Positions 26,100-37,631 of a stretch of 64,000 nucleotides of DNA are shown piece by piece. Under the pieces are notes generated by a model that saw nothing but the letters and a program-made list of their open reading frames with translations, ran no database searches and was not told where the DNA came from. Numbering within the stretch: the stretch's first letter is position 1; every line of letters begins with the position of its first letter. The DNA comes from Talpa occidentalis (Eukaryota > Chordata > Mammalia > Eulipotyphla > Talpidae), in contig NW_023601322.1 of assembly GCF_014898055.3 (NCBI RefSeq), positions 5,537,312 through 5,601,311 of the forward strand, written 5' to 3'. A program made the position numbers and the translations under genes.

Positions 26100-26470
26100 A
26101 AAAAAATTAACAATATCCTACTACAATAGAATTCATCAATGTCGTACACTTAAACATATATCTAGCAAAATATGTACACAGCTTCATGTTGAAAGATTGC
26201 AAAACATTAGCAAAATAAATGAAAGATTTAACTGAGAGGAAAAGAATATATCTTCAAAGATTGCAAGACTAAATATTTTAAAGTTGCAAATTCTGCACAA
26301 ATTTATTGATAGAATCAAAACAATCTCAATCAATGTCCTAAGAGTTCTTTGGAAGAGGGAGCAAAACTTTTAACAATATACATAGATTCCAGGGTACTTA
26401 CAGAAAATCTTACATCCAAGAGTAGCTTTGATGATTTTGAAAGAAAAAAATGAACATTTATACTCTGTTG
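26100..26470 (+). mobile_element. Ancient L1M ORF2 fragment
   Basis: Diverged but ordered match to L1 ORF2 sense sequence: TTGCAAAACATTAGC, GAAAGATTTAACTGAGAGG, ATTGCAAGACTAAATATTTT, CAAAACAATCTCAATCAATG. The frame is broken throughout. Orientation is opposite to the neighbouring L1 piece at 26920, so these are separate insertions or an inverted copy. Confidence 0.65.
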
Positions 26471-26474
26471 TTAG

Positions 26475-26915
26475 GGCTTATCAATATTAATATGTACTAT
26501 ACAGATTTGCATAAGGGCAGATTAAGTGATCAGTAGAAAGTACGAGTGAGCCTAAATTTGCATGCTTTCCATGAGATGATTTATGACAGTGGTAAAACAG
26601 CAGCAGGGGGAGAGTGTGATAATTTTGATAATTGATGATGGATCAGTTTTCTGCATGTTTCTTGATCCCTAATTTGTGCCACCCATAAGCATGCAAACAG
26701 GAGCTGAAGATTGCAGATGCTGCCAGTACTTGTGTTATTGGGCTTTTACATTAAACACTCACATAGGTGTGTGATGGCATTTCATTTAGTATTAATTTTA
26801 TTGTCCCTAAAGACAAATTATATTTGGCATCTTTTCTTGTATTTATTTACCACTCACATGTATCTTTTGCCATGTGTCTAATAAAAAACTTTGCCAATTC
26901 ATTTTTTAAAAATTA
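26475..26915. other. Unassigned intergenic DNA
   Basis: No recognised gene or repeat. Confidence 0.4.
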
Positions 26916-26919
26916 AGTT

Positions 26920-29620
26920 GTGTGTTTTCTTATTTTTGTGATTAGGGAATATCTTACATATTCTGGACACAAGTCCTCTACAAGATATGGGAGTCACATG
27001 TATATTCTCTCACCTGTATCTTCATTTTTCTTTTTATGAACAGAGTGTTACTTACAAAGCCAAGATTTTAATTGTACTCATGTCAAGCTTCCAGTTTTAT
27101 TTCTTCTACAAATCACTCTCAGCGTTCTACTTAAGAACTCTTTGCCTAAGCCAACATCATGAACATTCTCTCTATTGTATATATTTCATATTTTTACACC
27201 TGATGTTTAATTCTATGATTAATGTGAACTAGCTTTTGTATGAAGTGTTATGAATACCTTGAGGGTCACTGTTTTCCAACTGATGTCCAATTCTTTAAGC
27301 ACTACTAGGAAAAGCTGTCTTTTGTCCATTGAATTGTTTTTCATTTATTCTTAAAAAAAATCCATTGTCCATATGTATATGGATCTATTTTTGGATGATG
27401 TTCTATTCTTTTTTGTTTTTTTTTATTGTCTCTTCCAAAAATATACAATATCTTGATTACTGTAACTTTGCAGTAAAAGTTGAAGTTGGGTTAGATGAGC
27501 TCTTGGATTGTGTTCTTCATGTTAAGTATTGCTGGGGATAAATTCCTGGACTTACTGGGCCCCAATTTCCTCTCATTGTCATGGAGCAGACCTAGCAGGG
27601 GGAGATCCTGGTGGAGGGAGCTGAACACAGACCTCGGATTTTTCTCGTCTGGGTAATATCCCCAACCTCCAGCATGGAGCACTTAGTGGGAACTCAGAAA
27701 ACACATTCTTTCCATTTCTAGTTTATTCTCACCATGGTATAAAAACTTAGTTTTATCATATCTGTTCTTTTAAATCTGTTAAGCAATACGTTATGCTCAG
27801 CATAAGATCTCTTTTGATGAATGTTCCATGTAAATTTGAGAACACATATTCTGTTATCATTTGATAGAATAGTCTATAAATGTCCATTAGATTAAGTTGA
27901 TTGATAGTGCTCTTCAGTTCATCTCCATTTTTACTGATTTTCAGCCTGCCTTACGCAGCCAAGCCTGACAAAGGGGTTTTGAAATCCTAACTATTATAGA
28001 GGATTTGTTTATTTCTTTCATTTCCCTCCCCTTTTGATATACATATTTTATCTCTATGTTGTCAGTTTCACACTCATTTAGGATTGAATTGGCTCTTTCA
28101 TCTTTCTGTATTATCTCTCTTTATCCCTGATAACCTGGTTGTGAAAGTGGCTTTGTTTGAAATTATGTAGTGATGGCGCTTCCCTTTTGATTAGTGTTAA
28201 CTTGGTGCAATTTTCTCTATCAATTTTCTCCTAACCTACCAGTGTCTACATTAGAAGTGAGTTTCTTTTAGACAACAGGTAGTTGAGTCCTGTTGCTTTT
28301 CACTCTGATTTCTGTCTTTTAATTGGTGTATGCAAAGGTTTCTTTAGGAGATAATTGATATTTTGAAGTTAATAACAGCTCTGTTTGTAATTGTCTTCTA
28401 TACATTGCCAGAGGCTTCTATTTCTGTATTCTTCTAGTTTTAATTAACCATTTATATAATAATATCTTTAATCTCCTCTGCTAGCATATTAATTATGCTT
28501 CTATAGAAAATAGCAGTGGTCCTAGAGTTTATAATAGGCATTTTTAAGTAATCTAATATTCACCTTCAAATAATTTCCACTCTATGTCATACAAGTGTTC
28601 TATAACCGAGTGCTCCCAATGCCTTCTAATTATAATTTGCTAATCATTAAACTTATTCATGTATTGTAATAGTGTTGTTATAATTTGTTGTAATGTGTTG
28701 TTATAATTTCTATTTTAAACATTTATTTTTTAGGTTAATTGAGATTTAGAAAAATAAAGGGCTGTTTTAGCCCTCATGTATTCTTCTCCTTATGTTTTTT
28801 TTTTTTTTTTATTTTTATGTAGGTCCGTGTTTCTGACCTATATGATTTTCCTTCTCCCAAAAGAAAAGTCTAACATTCTTCAGGCCATTGATTCTCTTTG
28901 GCTTTATTTGTCTAGATGGTCTTTATTTCCTCTACACTTTTGAAGGACAATTTCATTTGATATGGAACTTTAGGATGGTGTTTTATTGTTAGAATACTTT
29001 ACAATTTCATGTCGCTATTTTCTTACTTGCATGGTTTCTGATGAGAAGTTTGCTGAAATTCTAATCCTTCTCCTGTGGGTATGGTATCTCACCCATCCTG
29101 CAGACGTCTGTCAGCATTTTCTCTTTGTCTATCCTTTTTGCATTTTTTATTAATTAATTATTGCTGTTTTAATGCATACTTAGGTGCAATTTTCAGAGGA
29201 TTTTGTTTCCCGATTGGTATTCTCTGAGCTTTCTGGATGTGTTTCTCATCTGTCATGACTGTTAGAACACTCTTCCCATTATTACATCAGCTATTACTTC
29301 TCTTTTATCTGCTCTTCTTCTCCTTCAGGTATTCCAGTCACATACACTATATCTTTTCTAGTTGTGCCATTGTTATTGGATGTTCTGCTTCATTTTTAAG
29401 TTCTTTTTTTCTTGCATTATTATTTGACAAGTTCCTATTGACCTGTGCTGGCCCTCACAGATTATTTCACTGGTTGTGTCAAATATATTCAAGAACCCCT
29501 CCAAGCTATTCTTCAAGTCTTCTTATGGGACTGATAACTTCCAAGCGCTTTACAATTCCAAGCCACAGCCTGAAGTCCCACAGCGTTGAACCTAAGCTGG
29601 AGTTCACGATGTGTTGACCA
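26920..29620 (-). mobile_element. Ancient L1M copy, antisense, internally deleted
   Basis: On the plus strand, 26930-27530 matches the reverse of the L1 ORF2 3' half (TATTCTGGACACAAGTCCTC, GCCTAAGCCAACATCATG, CTTGATTACTGTAACTTTGC). From about 27780 it matches the reverse of the ORF2 5' part and ORF1/5' regions (GAATGTTCCATGTAAATTTG, AGGCTTCTATTTCTGTATTC-type strings, TTTTGAAGGACAATTTCATT, TGATGAGAAGTTTGCTGAAA). The central part of ORF2 is missing, and 27530-27740 holds unrelated sequence. No intact frame remains. Confidence 0.65.
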
Positions 29621-29624
29621 CAGA

Positions 29625-30138
29625 GTTCAAATTAGTACACCAGATATTTTAACCTGTTTAAAGTCTGAGTTGTTCCTTCGATATGTAGCATTAACAGTGG
29701 ACTCTGTTTACTTCTATGCAAGTGAACCCTAACCAAGTGGAAACTAAATGTTTCTGCTTTCCCTCCCCACACGATATATATCTGCCCACATAAGAAAGCG
29801 AGAGGAAATTTTAAATTGGGTTGAATGTAGGTAAAATGATGTCAGCAACACCCAGCCATTTAAAAATAGTGAAATGAAGAATCAAGTAACTAGAAATTAT
29901 TTAAATTTGTCATGAAAACCAATCACATTCAAATCAGCCTAGCATTTCAAACTATATATTTCATGTTGGTGAAATCACCTCACTTACCTTACTTACAAAT
30001 AAAACTGATAGGCTTCAAGAACTTTAGTGAATAATCTGGTAAGCAAATGGAAAATATTTGTTTATAGGCTTAGGATAAAAGAAATGGACATTTTCCAAAA
30101 CATCATAAGGAACACAAGTACAAATAAATTTTATTACC
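29625..30138. other. Unassigned intergenic DNA
   Basis: No recognised gene or repeat. Confidence 0.45.
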
Positions 30139-30152
30139 AAAAAAATCTGTTG

Positions 30153-30417
30153 ACTCAGGTCTCCCTGGTGGCCTACAGGTTAAGTCTTCACGTTATCACT
30201 GCTGCTGCCTGAGTTCAAGCCCTGGCCAGGGAGCTACCCACAAGGCACAGCAGACCTCTCCTGTCTCCCTGCTGCTCCTCTCAGCCATATATTTCATTCA
30301 GTCCACTTGTTCTGCTCGCCACTATGGTAAATCCTCTCACCCTCCCCCACCATCTTTGGCCTACACCCCAGTTATTCTACACAAAATTAATTTTTTAAAA
30401 AAAGAGAGCTTATTATT
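30153..30417 (+). mobile_element. tRNA-derived SINE, older, diverged
   Basis: Head GGTCTCCCTGGTGGCCTAC, then GACCTCTCCTGTCTCCCTGC, GGCCTACACCCCAGTTATTC and an A-rich tail. An imperfect flanking repeat, AAAAAAATCTGTTG (30139-30152) / AAAAAAATTGTTG (30418-30430), fits a decayed target-site duplication. Confidence 0.88.
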
Positions 30418-30696
30418 AAAAAAATTGTTGGTTCAACATCATTTTGTGGATGTAATATATCTTATTAATTACTTTGAAAATATGTCTCCATCATGTAATA
30501 TAATTTTATATGGACTTGAATCTATTTCTGGGTCCTCATTAATCTGAGTGTGTACTTACACAGCAAATATTTTTATAATTCACTATTTTTATGGAAGAGC
30601 AAGTCTGATCAAGGCACTCATTTTTTTTCACCAGCCATTTACATGCATTTAGGAAGTTAAATGTTGACATTTTTTCAAAGTCAAAATAAAATTATA

Positions 30697-30958
30697 GGGC
30701 CTCCCTGGTGGCACAGGCTAGTTGAAAACAGTGCTGTGAAGCTGTCTGCAGCCTCTGCAGCATGGGTTCAATCCCAGCCGGCGGGCAAGATTCCCATATG
30801 GCAGGGCAGACTTCTGTCGTGCCTGCTGCTCCCCTCAGCAGTTTATTTCGTCAGTCTGCCTGTTCTGTTCCTCACTCTGTCTCTGGTGAATCTTCTCACC
30901 CTCCCGCGGATCTGGCCTGTACCCTGGTTCTTGTATAAATAAATAAATCTTTAAAAAT
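30697..30958 (+). mobile_element. tRNA-derived SINE, intermediate
   Basis: Head GGGCCTCCCTGGTGGCACAG, body mixing features of the two subfamilies (CCTCTGCAGCATGGGTTC), tail TATAAATAAATAAATCTTTA. The target-site duplication AAAATAAAATTATA (30683-30696 and 30959-30972) is perfect, although partly low-complexity. Confidence 0.92.
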
Positions 30959-30972
30959 AAAATAAAATTATA

Positions 30973-33900
30973 CAGGGTGTGCATTTAATTATAGATGAAT
31001 TGAAGGATACTTATTTTTTAATAATTTTGGAACTTTCCTTCCTGGAAAAGCACATCTCTTTTGACTCATCTTTTGTTTATGTCTATTAATGGATAGTAGG
31101 CTAGTTCTTGATCCTTTATTTTGGCAGGTAAAGTTTCTTCAAATGTAATTGAGTAAATACCTTTTTCAGACTAAAATTCAAAGAAACTGCTTTTTACTTA
31201 TTTTGCATACATGCCCAAGGACTTCTCCCATAGTGATAGGTTTATAGTCATAGTTAACGATAGTCCTTCCATTCTGAGAAGCTTCTATCGATCACTTTCC
31301 CATTTGTTGTATAATTCAGTCCATGTGGCTTCTCCGTTTCGTCTTTAATGACACATTTCACCCCTTTCATCTCTTCCCAGGACTCGAAATCCATCAATAG
31401 TTGGCCGTCAATCTTGTTTCCTTGATTTTTTGCTCTATGAATATCTCTTAATCCTCTGTTCTCACATTCCCTCTCCCCTGGACTTCAGACAAAATCTCTC
31501 TAAATATTGCCTATGTACTTTTTTTCTGAGGGATTTATCCATTTCCTGCTGTGCTGTCTCTCATTGTATTTTTCTTTCATAGACACACAGTCACTTTTCT
31601 TGTGAGTTAGAAATGGTTTCAAATATTAGATCAATTTCTAAGGCTCTTAACTGTGGGCCAATTTCCTAATCTTCCTCTTGATGTGTTTCCTACTCATTTT
31701 TCCTCCACATTTCTATTGTGGTTTGTAGGATTAATTCTTTAAAATAATTAGATATAATTATTACCTATTACATTCCCATAAAAAAATTAACAGCAATATT
31801 ATGTTCAGGAGTATTAGAAGTAATTTTAAAAACCTTACCTTTATAAAAAAAAAAAAACCTTTCAATCTCTTTTACGTTATGATATCCAGGAAAAAAAAAA
31901 AAAAAACTTTGAATCTAAAATATGTCATTAGGAAAACTGAAAACACTTGGCGATTTTTAAACTTATGTTTGGTTGTGACATTAAATCACACAATCATCTG
32001 ATTTTCCTGTTATACAAATAAGAACCATTACAATTAGTTTCATTATTTTTCCCAACATGATGGGGGATTATTTTTCTCAAGCAGTTGAGTAAGACAACTG
32101 AAGAGTCTTTAATTCTAGAATTGTATTGTAAAAATTATATACTTGGCCCACTAAATCAAAATATTGCTTTCATCATTCAATGTCATTTTACATGGACTTG
32201 AGTCTTTTTCTGGCCCTTCATTAATCCATTGACTTGCACAAGTTGCTTTCATGCTCTATTAATTTTGTGCCCCATTTCACATTCCCCTCACTCACTGATT
32301 TCAGTGGAACAGCAGCGGCGATGTCAGCGTCCTGCTACAAGCAAGCTCTGGCAGCCTCGCTCTGTATTTTGTCTGTTTTGTATTGGTTCTGAAGTTGAGG
32401 ACTTTCATCCATGCAGCTCAAACATCTTAAGAAAAAAAGCAGCCTGAAAATCTTAGAAAATGAAATTCCCCAGAGACGACAAGCAATCAAACGGAGTGGG
32501 AATTATTGGCTAAATTGCTTCTCATCATATCAGAGGAAAAACATCGAGATGTGTTCTGCAAGGATCCCCAGAAGACCCCCCCTCCACAGATAGGTGCCAT
32601 TTGCCCACAGCAGCAACGCATGTTTATCATTTTCCTCTTTCCCCATCCCAAGCTTTCCTCCAGTTCCTGAAATTACCTCCCAGACAGTAAGCTTCAAAGT
32701 AAAATTTTGCTCAGTCTCTGCTTTTGGGTGGACCCCAAAACAGGATGGTGAGAATGGAAGTGACTCACAGATACAGTCCCTTGAGGGGGGATTCTGACTG
32801 GATCACTCAGGCTTCGTGATGAAACGAGACATTTATGGGCAGAAAGAAAGGTGATGTGAGCTCTGGCACCCGACTGCCTTCGGTGAGGATGCCTTCTGTG
32901 CTGACTTGGGACCACGCACAGGTATAGGGAACTTTTTGGTTGTGTAGCAGCTCCAGCACTTGAATGGTGTGGGGGCAATAGTAATTAAGAGCGTGGACTT
33001 GGCTCTTTTATGAACTACTTGAAAGTCTTGAAAAACACAAATGTCAAGCTAAAGCCAATAACTATCAACTCTGGAAACCAGAAGTTCTCCAGGGAAATCT
33101 TTATAGAGACTTTTACCTCTTGCAGATGGAAAACAGTGATGAAGATTAAGCCTAGGATTTAATTGTGATTTTGGAAGAGATTCAAAAGCAAATGAACGAT
33201 GTCAAAAAGTCTTCTCACGAGTTATGATATGAAATAAGGACCCTGAGAGCTGGGATTGGAGACAGATGGGTGAATGAATCTGAAAAAGTTGAATTTTGAG
33301 ATACTTCTGAAAACCCTGGGGAAGTTAAAAAAGAAACCACTCACCACTGCTAGCACCGTGAGGGCCTCCCACTGCCGGCTGACTGCCAGCATGGCTGCCA
33401 AGATGATTGCTTTCCTCAAGATTCATGCCATTGTCATCAGCATTTATAAATCAGTAACTCAACAGAGTTTTAGGCATGGCCATATTTAGGATGTTCAGTC
33501 CCTGGCATGAAAAGAAAGCTACTTACGGATAGAGTTCCACGATTTGACTGGTACTTTTGGGCAGTGGCTGAGTGATGGATGTTCTGGTGGAAGGTGGGAC
33601 ATGAGAAAAAGCCACGGGGGCAGCGAGGGTGGAGTGAGCCACAAGGCAGGATAGAGAAGAGTGTGTTGCTCTCCTGTAGCCAGTATGTCCTAGCATGTGG
33701 ACATGTGGAGCAAGTCCTCACATGTCAGCATGGCAACTGTCCGGGGCACCGAAGCACACACACCTCTGAGACGCTTGCTGCTGGCCACCCCGAATCCCAG
33801 GGTCTCCCTGCGCGGGTGTCACTGAGAGCAGGACTCCCTGCAGTCATGTCAGTGAGGTTGGCAGAAATCAAAATGAACTGGAACCAGGTACATCTTGGGA

Positions 33901-33985
33901 TGAATAGTCCTATAGGAGCTGCTGGAGCTCTTGAATTTATTTCCTTTCTTATAGAGCAAGAGCTGTCATAGTAGAAAAGCCCATC
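30973..33985. other. Unassigned intergenic DNA
   Basis: About 3 kb with no gene I can support. It contains poly-A runs (31845-31857, 31891-31905). The segment 32290-33970 is less AT-rich and carries several medium open frames on both strands (up to 130 codons at 33579-33971). None has a recognisable domain, and frames overlap on opposite strands. Confidence 0.45.
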
Positions 33986-34001
33986 ACAAGCCCCAGAAAC
34001 T

Positions 34002-34259
34002 ATGGGCCTCCCTGGTGGTATGAGGGATGAAGTCTCGGCACTATGAAGCGATCTGCAGCCACTGCAGCATGAGTTCGGTCCCCAGCCAGGGAGCTGACCC
34101 ACAGGGCTGCTCCCCTTAGCAGTGTATTTCTGTAGATCCACCTGCTCTGCTCCCCACTCTGTCTGTGGTAAATCCTCTCACCCCACCCCCTGCACCTCTG
34201 GCCTGTGCACCAGTTCTTGTAGGCATAAATAAATAAATCTTAAAAACAAAAACAAAGAA
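34002..34259 (+). mobile_element. tRNA-derived SINE, older subfamily
   Basis: Head GGGCCTCCCTGGTGGTATGA, tail GCATAAATAAATAAATCTTA. Perfect 16-bp target-site duplication ACAAGCCCCAGAAACT (33986-34001 and 34260-34275). Confidence 0.95.
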
Positions 34260-34488
34260 ACAAGCCCCAGAAACTGTCCTCCCTTCCCGAGCCTCGACGA
34301 CAAATCATCATGATTCCTCACACCATGGAACTTTGGACGGGGAAGCTCTCAAAGACGGGCGCCCCAGTCATATTTTTTCTGTGGCTTCACCAGCTACCAC
34401 AGACCATGGTATAAGACGTAGCCTATGTAATCTCCGCTCTGATGACAGGGACAGCTTTATGAATTCAGCCCCAAGAAGTCTTGGGGCA

Positions 34489-34818
34489 GGGCCTCCCCAG
34501 TGGCGCAGCGGTTGAGCGCTGGGTGGTGAAGCTGCCCTCAGCCTCTGTGGCACCGGTTCGATCCCCGGCTGCTCCCCGGCCACCGGAGGAGGGTCCCACA
34601 TGGCGTGCAGACCTCTCCTGCCGCCTGCTGCTCCCCTCAGCAGTGTACTTTGGTCCTTCTGCCTGCTCTGCTCCCCGCTCTGGCTCTGGTGAATTCTCTC
34701 ACCCTCCCGTGCTGCTGACTGTACCCAGTGCATGTATAAACAAAACGAACAAACAAATAAATAAATAAAATAAAATAAAATAAAATAAAATAAAAACATG
34801 CCTCTATTAAAAAAAAAA
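34489..34818 (+). mobile_element. tRNA-derived SINE, long young subfamily
   Basis: Head GGGCCTCCCCAGTGGCGCAG with A-box-like and B-box-like (GGTTCGATCCCC) Pol III motifs. A (TAAAA)n linker at about 34755-34795, then CATGCCTCTATT and poly(A). Perfect 16-bp target-site duplication AAGAAGTCTTGGGGCA (34473-34488 and 34819-34834). Long open frames on both strands across it are SINE-derived. Confidence 0.96.
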
Positions 34819-34834
34819 AAGAAGTCTTGGGGCA

Positions 34835-36101
34835 AACATATTCTCTCCACGTCCCTTCAGAAAAGAGGAGGAGATGGTTATTTTCTTTTACTCACAAAGG
34901 GTAACAAGCTGTTTAAACTCCTTTGCTCTTTGTTCATAGGGAAAATCCAGTTTTTTGAGAACATTTTCCTGATGTAAGCTCCTATCAATTATGCTTTGAG
35001 TCAATAGTCATCCTTCAGTCAACTTAAAGTCAAATTTGCCTCAGGAGACTTGCTGGAATATAGACTTGCATGATATTACACTCATCCCTTTTTAACTATG
35101 AGCAAATTGTTCAGTGCTTTAGTCAACTTCAACATGCATTGAAATGGTGGTAAATATTAACTTGGCCTTATTGAGCCTGTACCTACCTTAGCAAACCTGG
35201 GCAGCTCAGCAAACCTGGGCAGCTCAGCAAACCTAGGCAGCGCAGCAGAAAACTGCTTCTGAACTTTGCCTTTTTCATAATATTCATATTATAAAGAACC
35301 CATAGAAGATGTTTCATTTACAATAACATTTCTGAAGATTAAAAATTTAGTTAAAAAGTGGAGCATTTACCAGTGATATATTTAATTCAACATTGTAATT
35401 GCTTTTACTGTCTATCATAAATGCTCACTCTCTTCTTTATGAAGTTGCTATTCAATAACTTAAAACTTTTAATGGGAAATAATCTTCTTTGAATTGACTT
35501 TAGCTTTTGGGTATCTTGGACTGAAATTTTTTAAATGGCGTTAAATACCTCTATTCTACAGTTAAAATTAAGCTTGTCTCTCTGACTTTTAACAATTCAA
35601 TGTCGCGAAATGAAATCTTCAGAGTTTATCACAGATTTACAGTTGGGTCTTTTCAAAGATAGGCTCATATTTCTAATTAAAAGAGGAAGAGGAATGGTTA
35701 CATTATTTAAACTTTCAAAAAATTTTTATTGATTGCTTATCTGCAAGGGCTCATATTCCAGATCTACCTTCAAATTCTCTGTTGGCCACAATCTTTATTT
35801 CCATAATAGCTGTGATCTGACTTTTAACTATAATTTTATAAATGAGGGAAAATCTTATATTTTCCATTGAGTGTTCCAATAATTTATATACAATGTAACT
35901 ATATTAAATTTTGGTATGTGGGTTCTATCAGGGAAGATACTCTTGTCTGTCAGTATAGGTGACATGATCCCACATGTGATGGAAACTTAATAAGCAGATT
36001 CAATAAATGAATCAATGTCACCCTGTCTATAAATGAAAATTTCTTTTTATATAATACTCTGCAGCAGGTGGCTGAGTGGTTGAATCAATCACATTTCTAA
36101 A
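34835..36101. other. Unassigned intergenic DNA
   Basis: No recognised gene. It contains the short 18-bp tandem repeat listed separately. Confidence 0.45.
35191..35244. repeat. 18-bp minisatellite, three copies
   Basis: The unit GCAAACCTGGGCAGCTCA is repeated at 35191, 35209 and 35227. The third copy has two substitutions. Confidence 0.95.
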
Positions 36102-36117
36102 TGTATGACACATTTTT

Positions 36118-36125
36118 TAAAAGAT

Positions 36126-36156
<31 letters not shown>

Positions 36157-36261
36157 TACAAGCACTGGGTACAGTCAGAAGCTGGGGATCGAACCGGTGC
36201 TGCAGAGGCTGTGGGCAGCTTCGCAACCCAGCGCTCAACCGCTGCGCCACCAGGGAGGCCC
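36118..36261 (-). mobile_element. tRNA-derived SINE, internally deleted
   Basis: The reverse copy has both ends intact: the tail TTTATTTATACAAGCACTGG and the head CACCAGGGAGGCCC. About 110 bp between the GTACAGTCAGAAGC segment and GGGGATCGAACCGG is missing. A target-site duplication TGTATGACACATTTTT / TGTATGGCACATTTTT (36102-36117 and 36262-36277) with one mismatch shows that it inserted as one event. Confidence 0.94.
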
Positions 36262-36479
36262 TGTATGGCACATTTTTATCAATGTGGGAAAAGCCCCTTT
36301 CTATTTTTATTTCATAATTTATCTGCTTTTGAGCCCATGCCCCTTCCTGGTTGCCTCTTGTCTAGGCACCCCTACAATCAATCTAGTCAATTCATTTTGT
36401 TTAATATAAATTTAGTGTTTACCTGTATTCTTAAATATTTTAAATTTTGATATGTCACAAACATGTCCACATGTATGAG

Positions 36480-36790
36480 CGTATGTTGGTATCTACACAT
36501 TTATCATGTGTCTTTATTTTTTTCTGCACAAAGGGCTGTACTGTATCAGATGCAATACATTACTCTGTCTGTAGGTCTATTCATTATAACTTCTAAGCAA
36601 TAATATTCCATATATAATTTATCTAGTCTTCCAGACAGATGAAACACTTCCCTCTTACTAATGACAATGAAAAGGTAATGTAGTAAATAATCTTATCCAG
36701 AAAATTTTATAGACCCTGAGAAATATCTTTGAGATCTGTATACCAGAGGGTGATACTGGGTCATAGCTATGTCTGCACTTAATGTGATCA
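36480..36790 (-). repeat. Ancient L1M ORF2 3' region, antisense
   Basis: Ordered weak match to reversed L1M: AATAATATTCCATATATAAT, CTAGTCTTCCAGACAGATG, then GAGGGTGATACTGGGTCATA. Strongly decayed. Confidence 0.45.
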
Positions 36791-36970
36791 AAGCTTTTCC
36801 TATTTCTCTTATGTTCTACTTAAAACTTCTCTATCTCTACTTTCATTCTAATCCCAAATGCTACATGACCAAATTATTTTATGATAAAAGGTTATAATCA
36901 CTAAACCACTTATGCATCTCAATGAATTTCTCCTAGCTATTGTAAAATTAGTTCTTGAAAAAAACTCACA

Positions 36971-37620
36971 TTTCTTTCTCCAAGAGAATAGAATTAATTT
37001 CACTTTTTCATTCATTTAAGCAGTTTAATTTGCAGCTGGCATTAAAGTATAGATGTAGGGTGGTACTAATTAAGTTTCATAGTATTGTTAGACTTAAATA
37101 TTATGTATGTGAAATAGATACTTGAAAATATATAATTTCTTGCAAACTAGGAGACAGAAAGTTTCATTAAGAGACACTAAAGATGACGGGTAAAACAAAT
37201 GACTTGAGCAAAATATTGGTTTGTCTGCGGAATGCCGACTTTGATTTGTTGGTACGTTTAATGTATTGTTTAGTCCAGAAATAATTACTGAATGCCCAGT
37301 GTTTGTGAGAAGATAATATACAGAATAATGAAACGGTAAAATATTTTATCAAATCCTTAGAATCATATTGTAAGTTTGTGAAGTGGAGCAAGATTTGAGA
37401 GGACCAATATTTACATTTATTCAGATTATTAAAAAAAGTGAAACACTAGAATAACTGCATTTTATAGTGGGTAGAAATTATTATTTCACCCTTCATTATT
37501 TATAGACAAAAAAATGGATTAACATTTTTGGGTATGCTCTCTTTAGATTTCCATTCAAATGATCTCTCATTGAGTAATAAAAAAAACTTTCTTTCTCCAA
37601 GAGAATAGAATTAATTTCAC
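36971..37620. repeat. 33-bp direct repeats flanking a 584-bp segment
   Basis: The segment 36971-37003 (starts TTTCTTTCTCCAAGAGAATA, ends TTAATTTCAC) is repeated exactly at 37588-37620. The intervening 37004-37587 ends in AATAAAAAAAAC. The enclosed sequence is not recognised, and the only open frame in it is short. The arrangement resembles a retroposed insert with an unusually long target duplication, or a local duplication. Confidence 0.7.
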
Positions 37621-37631
37621 ATTTTTTTTTT

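Noticed and set aside
29237..29617. 126-codon hydrophobic plus-strand frame resembling a membrane protein
   Set aside because: It is the antisense strand of an ancient L1. The T-rich sequence yields Leu/Phe/Ser-rich pseudo-peptides.
33579..33971. 130-codon plus-strand frame in a G+C-richer patch
   Set aside because: It is opposed by an overlapping minus-strand frame (33725-34141), has no recognisable domain and no splice context. Chance is the simpler explanation.
34368..34850. 160-codon minus-strand frame
   Set aside because: Mostly the reverse of a young SINE with its A-rich tail. No independent coding signal.
35191..35244. CRISPR-like short repeats
   Set aside because: Three contiguous 18-bp tandem units with no spacers, in a mammalian context.
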